Position numbers and translations under genes: made by a program
Notes under the pieces: generated by a model
The model's database searches: none
What the model was told of the DNA's origin: nothing
Seen by the model: the letters and a program-made list of their open reading frames with translations, nothing else
In this document: one piece after another, positions 8,687 through 13,816 of the stretch
Position numbering within the stretch: position 1 is the first letter of the stretch
How the letters are laid out: the number at the start of each line of letters is the position of its first letter
Virus record (IMG/VR): IMGVR_UViG_3300009320_000105
Location: 1-25,835 of that record
Reading direction: 5' to 3' (one strand)
DNA from: a virus
Length of the DNA: 25,835 nt

Positions 8687-8776
8687 TGGGTATTTAAAAA
8701 ATATATGCGTAACTGTAAGTCTTTCAACAAGTTACGATATATTGTTAGAATCGTGTGGATAACACTTTACCCAAGT
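8684..8776. repeat. Nested inverted repeats abutting the dif-like site
   Basis: Outer arms ACTTGGGTA (8684-8692) and TACCCAAGT (8768-8776) are perfect 9-bp complements. The left one overlaps the end of the XerD arm. Inner arms ATATATGCGTAACT (8701-8714) and AGTTACGATATAT (8730-8742) are complementary except for one bulged base, with a 15-nt loop. Together they can fold the strand into a long interrupted hairpin beside the dif-like core. The role is unknown; accessory Xer site, replication origin or RNA structure are all possible. Confidence 0.7.
8754..8762 (-). promoter_or_regulatory. DnaA-box consensus match
   Basis: TTATCCACA on the minus strand is a perfect match to the classical DnaA box. 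It lies inside the nested inverted repeat and about 50 bp from an AT-rich tract. A single box can occur by chance in 25 kb; its position in non-coding DNA next to a dif-like site is what makes it worth noting. Confidence 0.4.
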
Positions 8777-8932
8777 CACGCCAAGCAAGCTATTTTGCCC
8801 TTGCTTTGTAGCCCTTACGGTTTTAATCGACCTTGCGGCCTACTCCTGACGGCTTAATCTCCGTACTGCCTTCTCGGCGCTACCCATTCAGTTTCTAAAG
8901 ACTCTTTTACGGTCCTCTCTCATTTCACAAAT

Positions 8933-8957
8933 AAAAAAGCCCTGCTCTTACTCGGGC
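8933..8957 (-). terminator. Probable intrinsic terminator after the 41-residue gene
   Basis: On the minus strand, GCCC (8954-8957) pairs with GGGC (8939-8942) across an 11-nt loop, followed directly by six T residues (8933-8938). The stem is short but all G-C. The stop codon of the small gene (8948-8950) lies in the loop. Confidence 0.45.
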
Positions 8958-9073
8958 CCCAAAGCCATTAACCTTTTCAGGTAGCGTGGTCTTGTTCCTT
9001 TCAGAGACAGGGATTTAATGGACAGAAAAAATCCACGCTTTTCAAATTCGACTTTGGGGGCTTTGTGTTTCAT
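8948..9073 (-). CDS. Small basic protein, 41 residues, unknown function
   Basis: The protein begins MKHKAPKVEFEKRGFF and ends RLMALGPE. Three signals support it as a real gene: AAAAGGAG 8 nt before the ATG, a near-consensus promoter (TTGACA, 17 bp, TAAACT) ending 24 bp upstream of the ATG, and a terminator-like hairpin overlapping its stop. It is basic, has no cysteine and no membrane segment, and matches no family I know. Its place between regulators and the dif-like region suggests a small DNA- or RNA-binding or regulatory peptide, but that is only context. Confidence 0.55.
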   Translation of the reverse strand: MKHKAPKVEFEKRGFFLSIKSLSLKGTRPRYLKRLMALGPE

Positions 9074-9097
9074 GCGCTTCTCTCCTTTTCACCTAAT

Positions 9098-9126
9098 AGT
9101 TTACCTGATGGTCTTTTCCCTGTCAA
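9098..9126 (-). promoter_or_regulatory. Promoter of the 41-residue gene
   Basis: Minus-strand TTGACA (9121-9126), a 17-bp spacer, then TAAACT (9098-9103). It is the same hexamer pair and spacing as the RHH1 promoter. The expected start is near 9091, giving an 18-nt leader that contains the Shine-Dalgarno site. Confidence 0.65.
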
Positions 9127-9163
9127 GGTCTTTTTCCCGATTTTTTTAGGATCCACCCGAATC

Positions 9164-9586
9164 CTACAAGCTCTCTGCCTCATAATCTAAGCTTCTAAAA
9201 GCAGCTGCTGGGCTATGTTCTGTGTAAGGTATCCGACCCATGTACTTGTCGTGGTTGTATAATGGGTGGTTCTGCGGTATATGTCCCCATTCTACCATTT
9301 CAAAGTGTGTCCACCAATTGCCTCTTGTATTGCTGAGCTGGTATGCCAGCCTCGTCATTATCTTATGAGTAACGTTTAATTTCTGACTTTTCATGCCAGA
9401 AAGCATTGCCCTTGTGATCCCTAAGGCCATTGCCATCTTGTTGTCGCTTTTCCATCCTTTTGCTTTCTTGATCGCTGCCACAGCCCCTCTTTTAAAAACA
9501 AGCTTATATTCAGGATACGAGTATGTTAAATTAGATTTACCCTTTTTTGATACTTTATGTATAATCATATTGAACATTTTTTGCAT
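9164..9586 (-). CDS. Phage helix-turn-helix regulator
   Basis: 140 residues starting MQKMFNMIIHK. Residues about 40-80 read as a lambda-repressor/XRE-like helix-turn-helix: KKAKGWKSDNKMAMALGITRAMLSGMKS, followed by VTHKIMTRLAYQL. The C-terminus, from GNWWTHFEMVEWG to its PYTEHS stretch, is aromatic-rich and may be for dimerisation. The ATG at 9586 is chosen over an in-frame upstream start because GAGAGG lies at proper spacing. It is the second gene of an operon with the RHH protein at 9600 (13-bp gap). A role in lysogeny or early-gene control is likely from context. The operator and target are not proven. Confidence 0.6.
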   Translation of the reverse strand: MQKMFNMIIHKVSKKGKSNLTYSYPEYKLVFKRGAVAAIKKAKGWKSDNKMAMALGITRAMLSGMKSQKLNVTHKIMTRLAYQLSNTRGNWWTHFEMVEWGHIPQNHPLYNHDKYMGRIPYTEHSPAAAFRSLDYEAESL

Positions 9587-9599
9587 GATAGCCCTCTCT

Positions 9600-9776
9600 T
9601 TACAGCGATCTTCTCTTTGCAAAGCATTTTTTGTTGAAGAGATAACACTCTACGGCATTCTGAATGATGTCGGATTTATTGACTTCCTTTTGAATGCAGA
9701 CCTGAAGGAGCTTTTTTTCAACATCCTTTTTAAACCTTACTGCGTGAGCCTTGCCATACTTTTTTATTCTCGGCAT
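9600..9776 (-). CDS. Small ribbon-helix-helix protein (RHH3)
   Basis: 58 residues starting MPRIKKYGKAHAVRF. AHAVRF is a candidate DNA-contacting strand. The helices are KKDVEKKLLQVCIQKE and SDIIQNAVECYLFNKK, joined by a V-N-K-S turn. The layout parallels RHH1 (N-E-S-D turn, then D-I). An ideal Shine-Dalgarno (AAGGAGGT) precedes the ATG. It is first in the operon with the helix-turn-helix gene, downstream of a promoter with repeated AGTATAA elements that it may bind to control itself. Confidence 0.65.
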   Translation of the reverse strand: MPRIKKYGKAHAVRFKKDVEKKLLQVCIQKEVNKSDIIQNAVECYLFNKKCFAKRRSL

Positions 9777-9803
9777 AAGTACCTCCTTCTCACGTTAATT
9801 GTT

Positions 9804-9839
9804 TACTATAGTATAATACAAGTATAACAGTTCTGTCAA
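9804..9839 (-). promoter_or_regulatory. Promoter of the RHH3-HTH operon with overlapping operator-like repeats
   Basis: Minus-strand TTGACA (9834-9839), an 18-bp spacer, then TATACT (9810-9815). Overlapping it are a perfect 10-bp palindrome TACTATAGTA (9804-9813) and a direct repeat of AGTATAA (9810-9816 and 9821-9827). The repeats lie 11 bp, about one helix turn, apart. Such spacing suits tandem RHH dimers and would cover the -10. Confidence 0.55.
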
Positions 9840-9857
9840 GAATTATTTTTTAATTTC

Positions 9858-9887
9858 TTTACAAAGGGGCCATTCGTATGATATAAT
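9858..9887 (+). promoter_or_regulatory. Divergent promoter for the membrane-anchored protein
   Basis: TTTACA (9858-9863), an 18-bp spacer, then TATAAT (9882-9887). It is divergent from the RHH3 promoter, with the two -35 boxes 18 bp apart, so one operator complex could affect both. Confidence 0.6.
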
Positions 9888-9939
9888 TAACTTACCATTG
9901 GAAAGCAATTCCAGTCTTCATAAGGAGGAAATCTTAACT

Positions 9940-10383
9940 ATGGCTGAACAAATCAAGAATAAGAGAAAAGTTGTGTCTACTCCTATAATGGCTTTAGGGA
10001 TAATATTTTTAGGGATCCCCTTTTTGATAGGTATAACTGCATTCTTTTTATCGTTGATAACGCCAGAAATCAAATCAAAAACCCGTCTTAAAAAACAACA
10101 AATACAACAAGTTAAAGTAGATGTTCCAGATAAGATAGAAGCCTATACAGTGGCTCATGAATTTGTACTCAAAGAGCTCTTGGCTCCTAAAACTGCAAAG
10201 TTTCCCTGGGGTTCTGATGTTCATAAAGTAATTAATACAGGCAATAGATACAAAGTTACTTCTTATGTGGATGCGCAAAATGCTTTTGGAGCTTTAATAA
10301 GAAATCGTTATAGCGTCATAATGGAATACCATGGCAATGGCGAATGGAAATTAGTAAGCGTAAATCTTAAGCCGTCTCCGTAG
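9940..10383 (+). CDS. Membrane-anchored protein with a small C-terminal beta domain
   Basis: 147 residues. The ATG follows AAGGAGG with 11 nt between. One membrane segment (about 15-42, MALGIIFLGIPFLIGITAFFLSLI) is followed by a basic linker and a soluble domain from about 70 on (AYTVAHEFVLKELLAPKTAKFPWG to YVDAQNAFGALIRNRYSVIMEY to GEWKLVSVNL). Similar single-pass proteins with this AKFP/YVDAQNxFGA pattern occur in many bacteria with no assigned role. Its own promoter, next to the repressor operon, suggests expression in the lysogen, for example superinfection exclusion. That is inference. Confidence 0.6.
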   Translation: MAEQIKNKRKVVSTPIMALGIIFLGIPFLIGITAFFLSLITPEIKSKTRLKKQQIQQVKVDVPDKIEAYTVAHEFVLKELLAPKTAKFPWGSDVHKVINTGNRYKVTSYVDAQNAFGALIRNRYSVIMEYHGNGEWKLVSVNLKPSP

Positions 10384-10389
10384 TTCTTC

Positions 10390-11124
10390 ATGTCATACCG
10401 AACCATAACTATAGAATTTCACCACTCCTTCTCCCCTGCCTTTAAATTTGCCCTTGAAGAAGCCCAGACACAACTTTCCTTTAAGCAAATAGATTCAGGC
10501 AAGGCTTCAGTGTATACTGTTAGTTATAAAAGAAGAGAATTTAAAGCCCTGCACAAATTAATAGAATGCTTTAAAAATGTCAGGAATAAGCGCGTATATG
10601 TAGATAACCAAGAAATGCCTTGGCCTGAAGTTTTTCATTATAATTGGTGTTATAGGCTGAGGCAGCAGGCCTACGATCCTATTGAGTATTGCACAGGAGA
10701 TTCAAGGCAATATCCGGCCTTTAATCCCTGGGGATGCCTTCAAACTATGATGCCTTTAAGCAATGATACAGAGTGGCTTCATTACGGACAATTTGATGTT
10801 GACGGGACATTTATATTTGATAAGAAAAAAATAGGGCATTACCTTAAAGCAAATACTCACCGATTTAGATTTTGTCCAGCTTTAAACATAGATCTAATGT
10901 TCCAGGTTCTTGATGTCTTTCCTGAAACGGTTAATCCTAACATAGATTCTGATTGGGAATATATTGAGGTATACGGTAGGCATTTAACAATCGGTATAAG
11001 CACTTCTCCTGGAAGCAAGAAGCATTATTGTGGAGTCAGCCCTTCATCACCTGAAGCTATAAAAAATATATACCAGAAGATTTTAATCAAGCTAGGCAAT
11101 AAACGGGTACATACAAAGTCCTAG
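10390..11124 (+). CDS. Protein of unknown function, 244 residues
   Basis: It begins MSYRTITIEFHHSFSPAF, 6 bp after the upstream stop, without a strong ribosome site, so it is probably translationally coupled to the membrane-anchored protein. It looks soluble and rich in aromatic residues. Cysteines occur at NWCYRLRQ, YCTGDSRQ and WGCLQ. There is no signal peptide or membrane segment and I recognise no family. Its 3' end overlaps the last 33 bp of the membrane-protein gene on the opposite strand. With its partner it may form a two-gene exclusion or host-interference unit; only the gene order supports this. Confidence 0.6.
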   Translation: MSYRTITIEFHHSFSPAFKFALEEAQTQLSFKQIDSGKASVYTVSYKRREFKALHKLIECFKNVRNKRVYVDNQEMPWPEVFHYNWCYRLRQQAYDPIEYCTGDSRQYPAFNPWGCLQTMMPLSNDTEWLHYGQFDVDGTFIFDKKKIGHYLKANTHRFRFCPALNIDLMFQVLDVFPETVNPNIDSDWEYIEVYGRHLTIGISTSPGSKKHYCGVSPSSPEAIKNIYQKILIKLGNKRVHTKS

Positions 11125-11565
11125 ATTCAAGAGCATGCTGATAAAAAATTCCTCTGCAGCTGCATCGATAGGATTTCTAACCCCTAAATAAATCGACCAA
11201 GCTCCTATCCCAATGTGTGGAATGAAAACCCACCAAGCATTGCCACCGAATGCCCAGATAAATATAGCACCAGAAGCACATACCCCGAGCATATAAAGAG
11301 TGCGTCTTAATATTTTCATTGGGACAAAATCTGCACCATATCCCATGCTAAATCCCGCGAATAATAAAGGTAGTATTAAAAGCAATTGCCCTGTCCATAT
11401 ACCTTTAAATCCAGAGATTATATTAACGGTCAATGCTAAAACAAGAGCTCCACCTAATCGTCGTATTATCTTCTTTGCCCGACCTCCAATAGAGTAAAGC
11501 GTAGAAGCAATAACAAGACCTATTCCAGATCCGCTTGCCAGCCAAATAATGTCATATTCGCTCAT
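11092..11565 (-). CDS. Polytopic membrane protein, last gene of the tail/lysis block
   Basis: 157 residues, starting MSEYDIIWLAS. The ATG at 11565 is chosen because GGGGGA lies just upstream and it follows the lipoprotein stop by 1 nt. About six hydrophobic segments can be seen, separated by short basic loops such as GGRAKKIIRR. No family is recognised. The position after the lysis-like cassette fits a holin, antiholin or membrane-remodelling function, but six segments is more than most holins have. It overlaps the convergent gene by 33 bp. Confidence 0.6.
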   Translation of the reverse strand: MSEYDIIWLASGSGIGLVIASTLYSIGGRAKKIIRRLGGALVLALTVNIISGFKGIWTGQLLLILPLLFAGFSMGYGADFVPMKILRRTLYMLGVCASGAIFIWAFGGNAWWVFIPHIGIGAWSIYLGVRNPIDAAAEEFFISMLLNLGLCMYPFIA

Positions 11566-11566
11566 C

Positions 11567-11767
11567 TTAATCCCCCAATGCCTGCACAAGCCATCTCTCT
11601 GCCTGAGCTTGCGGGCTCTGTAAAAACTCTATTACTTGCTCTTTGCTACCCCACATAGACCTTATAGGTTCCGTATCAATTGGCCTTGTTCTTGAGCAGC
11701 TGATTGAGCTTGTCAATATCGCGATCAATACGATCGAGCATTTTACCTTTTTCAGGAGTCCATTCAC
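11567..11767 (-). CDS. Small lipoprotein nested out of frame in the coiled-coil gene (Rz1-like outer spanin candidate)
   Basis: 66 residues from a GTG start, with AGGAG 10 nt upstream. The N-terminus is basic (LLKKVK), then hydrophobic (SIVLIAILTSS), then ISC with the candidate lipidated cysteine at 24. Position -3 is serine, which is not ideal. The mature part is about 43 residues. Its first 92 bases overlap the coiled-coil gene in a different frame, an arrangement like lambda Rz/Rz1. It is not proline-rich as lambda Rz1 is. An outer-membrane spanin subunit is the best guess. Confidence 0.5.
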   Translation of the reverse strand: MNGLLKKVKCSIVLIAILTSSISCSRTRPIDTEPIRSMWGSKEQVIEFLQSPQAQAERWLVQALGD

Positions 11768-11888
11768 TTTTAAGTAGCTCCTTTCTCTTCTTTTCCAGAT
11801 TCTCAAGTTTATTTTTCCACCGCTCTACCCTGCCTTGGATAGGCAGTTTTTCCATTAAACCGCCTAAAAAAGAACCCCATCCTGCCAT
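11676..11888 (-). CDS. Small coiled-coil protein (possible spanin-type partner)
   Basis: 70 residues, ATG preceded by GGAGGTGAT. It begins with a glycine-rich amphipathic stretch (MAGWGSFLGGLMEKL), and the rest is a charged helix (VERWKNKLENLEKKRKELLK and DRIDRDIDKLNQLLKNK). No clear membrane helix is present, unlike a normal inner-membrane spanin. It contains the start of the nested lipoprotein gene in another frame. A partner role with that lipoprotein is inference from the arrangement. Confidence 0.6.
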   Translation of the reverse strand: MAGWGSFLGGLMEKLPIQGRVERWKNKLENLEKKRKELLKSEWTPEKGKMLDRIDRDIDKLNQLLKNKAN

Positions 11889-11939
11889 ATCTTATCACCT
11901 CCGGACCATAGATCATTAAAATACGCCCCTTAAAACCCT

Positions 11940-12341
11940 TTAAAACTTAATATTTATAAGGGTAGCCGAAAGTCCATAATCATACTCATTATTGCCCTTT
12001 GTTACGCCAAGCCTACCCCAGCCTGCATAAGTGCCTACCCTGCATTCGATAAGATCTAATACTGGTACTGTTACCCCGAGATCCTTAAGTTTTAGAAGTT
12101 CATAACTTATAACTCCTACAACCTTATCCTTTGAAGAATATCCGGCCTCAAAAGCTATACCTTTCCAGTTGATTAATTCCAGAGTGCTAAGATAATGGAT
12201 ATCGTGTTCCATTAAAGAATATGCAATGCCTTGCTTAAGAGCAGGTAATTTCTTTAATGAATCTTCAATTGATAAATCTTCTGCCAAAGCACTACCACAC
12301 AACACCATGATTGAAACCATCACAATACATAATGCTTTCAT
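11940..12341 (-). CDS. Exported protein, possible small outer-membrane beta-barrel
   Basis: 133 residues. The signal peptide MKALCIVMVSIMVLCGSALA has a likely cut after position 20 (ALA-ED). The mature part ends in alternating hydrophobic strands (AFEAGYSS, VVGVISYEL, TYAGWGRLGVT, YGLSATLINIKF) and a C-terminal phenylalanine, as in outer-membrane proteins. The start overlaps the upstream stop by 4 nt. It sits in the middle of the lysis-like cassette. It may modify the outer membrane or block receptors; no function is assigned. Confidence 0.6.
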   Translation of the reverse strand: MKALCIVMVSIMVLCGSALAEDLSIEDSLKKLPALKQGIAYSLMEHDIHYLSTLELINWKGIAFEAGYSSKDKVVGVISYELLKLKDLGVTVPVLDLIECRVGTYAGWGRLGVTKGNNEYDYGLSATLINIKF

Positions 12342-12595
12342 TTTACACCTCCTGTTTTTTGTCCGGCCTTAAAGCCGAAATAAAATGCCATTAATAACAT
12401 TACTATTTCCACTACAAAACGGGCTTCTATCTTTCCCACAACTGCAAGATAACAGAATGTCAAATAGATCATCCCAGCGTAGAGTGATCGGGGTTTGAGA
12501 AGTTGATCGAAAGGCGGTTCAGGTTTGATTTTGATTATTTCTAATGCGACAATCGCTAGAACTACTATTGAAAGAAATGTCCAAACATTCATCAT
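12338..12595 (-). CDS. Three-helix membrane protein, holin candidate
   Basis: 85 residues starting MMNVWTFLS. The ATG overlaps the upstream stop (TAATG), with GGGTGGA as ribosome site. Three hydrophobic segments are visible: TFLSIVVLAIVALEII, SLYAGMIYLTFCYLAVV and FVVEIVMLLMAFYFGF. A basic tail follows. Size, topology and neighbours fit a class I holin, which would form lethal lesions in the inner membrane at a set time. Sequence alone does not prove this. Confidence 0.55.
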   Translation of the reverse strand: MMNVWTFLSIVVLAIVALEIIKIKPEPPFDQLLKPRSLYAGMIYLTFCYLAVVGKIEARFVVEIVMLLMAFYFGFKAGQKTGGVK

Positions 12596-12891
12596 TATCC
12601 ACCCCACACCATTTTAATTCCTATTCCTACTATACCGCCTAATATGATAATAATTAAGGTCCATTGAATACTTACATGTTTCAATAAAACCTTAAGCTGA
12701 GTAATGATCCCATTGCCTCTTTCGTCTCCGAATAAAACCTTGTCCGCTTTTTGTATAAAGGAATTTGTGTTCTGAATATATCCTTTTACTTCAGCTACAA
12801 ATATTGCTTGGGCTTTTTCATTCTCTTCTATCTTTGAGAATAAACGCGTCATGGTTTCGTCATGTTTATTACAAACCTGTTCTGGAGGCAT
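12595..12891 (-). CDS. Coiled-coil protein with C-terminal membrane anchor (XhlA-like lysis protein candidate)
   Basis: 98 residues starting MPPEQVCNKHDET. The ATG at 12891 is preferred over upstream in-frame GTG and ATG codons because AAAGG stands 6 nt before it. This start also avoids overlap with the LamG gene. Residues 10-70 are a charged helix, followed by one membrane segment (IQWTLIIIILGGIVGIGI). The layout resembles XhlA/hemolysin-like phage lysis accessory proteins, which pair with a holin; the adjacent holin candidate supports this. Confidence 0.55.
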   Translation of the reverse strand: MPPEQVCNKHDETMTRLFSKIEENEKAQAIFVAEVKGYIQNTNSFIQKADKVLFGDERGNGIITQLKVLLKHVSIQWTLIIIILGGIVGIGIKMVWGG

Positions 12892-12893
12892 GA

Positions 12894-13757
12894 TCATCCT
12901 TTCAAATTTTTCCACCAACACATTAACTTTATCTTACAGCTCCACATTGGAGTGCCTATCTTATCGGGGTTTAAATTATTGATGTAATTTTTAACACATT
13001 GTATCATCATCACATTTCCTATGTCAGGAGGGATCCAATCCCTTGCGATGCCCTTGCTTATCCTGTATTCATCAAGCAATCCATTTAACCCCTTTGTCCC
13101 GCCGTTTTCCGCGCCAATAGCTATGAGAGCTGCTATATCCCCGAGTTCCTCATTTGCTGCTAAGGTCGCAGCCCAAGATAAAGATTTTGAATCGCCATCT
13201 ATAAACACATACATATTGTTTTCGCCTGTCCCATATCTAACTACTGCGACGTGATACCAAGTGTCGGCAGCTAAAAAGACTGCGCTCGAAGTATTAAAAG
13301 CCACAGCAGTAGAAGCTGCTCCCTCAAAGTAATAAAGGTATAATTTTCCACTACCATCAATTGCTATTTGAGCATAATTAGAACCATCTTCATACTGCTC
13401 ATACATCAATGTCGTAGATAATGCTGTAGGGTCGGTTGCGAATCTTATCCAATAATCTATGGTGAGAAGACCTGTTGCATAATACCAATCAGCGTGATCT
13501 GGATAAGTTATGTAGTCATTCCCGTCAAACTCTCCTGAATGAGAACCAAACTTCTTATTGACGGCGTCAAATGCGGGGTCACCTTCCGCTGTTGGGGTAT
13601 GCCCAGTTTCCCCGTCATCAGCCCACGCGTCATTATTCATATGAAGCAGCAGTCTAGTATACTCGTCAGAAGTGTATTCTTCTGTAGGCGGGGTAAAAGC
13701 ATAGACCGATGTCGAAAACAATAACAAAAGTCCTAATGCAATTTTAAGTATTTTCAT
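12894..13757 (-). CDS. Secreted LamG/concanavalin-like protein in the tail-fibre cluster
   Basis: 287 residues, ribosome site AGGGGA. The signal peptide has a likely cut after position 20 (VYA-F). A laminin-G/concanavalin-like beta-sandwich follows at about 30-245: LLLHMNN near the start, FDGNDYITYPDHADW, YWIRFAT, then DTWYHVAVVRYG, MYVFIDGDS and LNGLLDEYRISKG. These are the hallmarks of the LamG_3 type, which binds glycans. The cysteine-containing C-terminal tail (QCVKNYINNLNP) is unusual. It follows two other signal-peptide fibre-like genes. It probably binds cell-surface sugars, on the virion or after export. Confidence 0.7.
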   Translation of the reverse strand: MKILKIALGLLLLFSTSVYAFTPPTEEYTSDEYTRLLLHMNNDAWADDGETGHTPTAEGDPAFDAVNKKFGSHSGEFDGNDYITYPDHADWYYATGLLTIDYWIRFATDPTALSTTLMYEQYEDGSNYAQIAIDGSGKLYLYYFEGAASTAVAFNTSSAVFLAADTWYHVAVVRYGTGENNMYVFIDGDSKSLSWAATLAANEELGDIAALIAIGAENGGTKGLNGLLDEYRISKGIARDWIPPDIGNVMMIQCVKNYINNLNPDKIGTPMWSCKIKLMCWWKNLKG

Positions 13758-13816
13758 TTGAGATCCCCTTGTCTTGTCGTTAACTTAAAAAATTTCAGTC
13801 GTTCAATCCAACTTGT

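Larger units (their letters stand above)
8599..8947. other. 349-bp gene-free control region
   Basis: No convincing gene lies here on either strand. It contains a strong rightward promoter, a dif-like Xer site, nested inverted repeats, a DnaA-box match, an AT-rich tract (8693-8706) and, further right (8783-8878), closely packed short hairpins. Read on the minus strand, two of the hairpins have GNRA-type loops: GGCC-GCAA-GGTC and CC-GTAA-GG. Together they are framed by GTAG and CTAC (8808-8843). This composition suggests a replication/partition or recombination locus, or a structured RNA. Which one is inference. Confidence 0.5.

Noticed and set aside
8612-8857. Plus-strand 81-residue open frame
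   Set aside because: It starts at a TTG overlapping the -35 box of a strong promoter, has no ribosome site, and its composition looks like accidental translation of structured non-coding DNA.
9149-9164. GGATCC/GAATCC hairpin as terminator after the HTH gene
   Set aside because: On the minus strand it is followed by an A-run and not a T-run; on the plus strand the T-run comes before it.
9393-9827. Plus-strand 144-residue open frame
   Set aside because: It is the mirror of the HTH gene and RHH3 gene, both of which have good ribosome sites and domain patterns on the minus strand.
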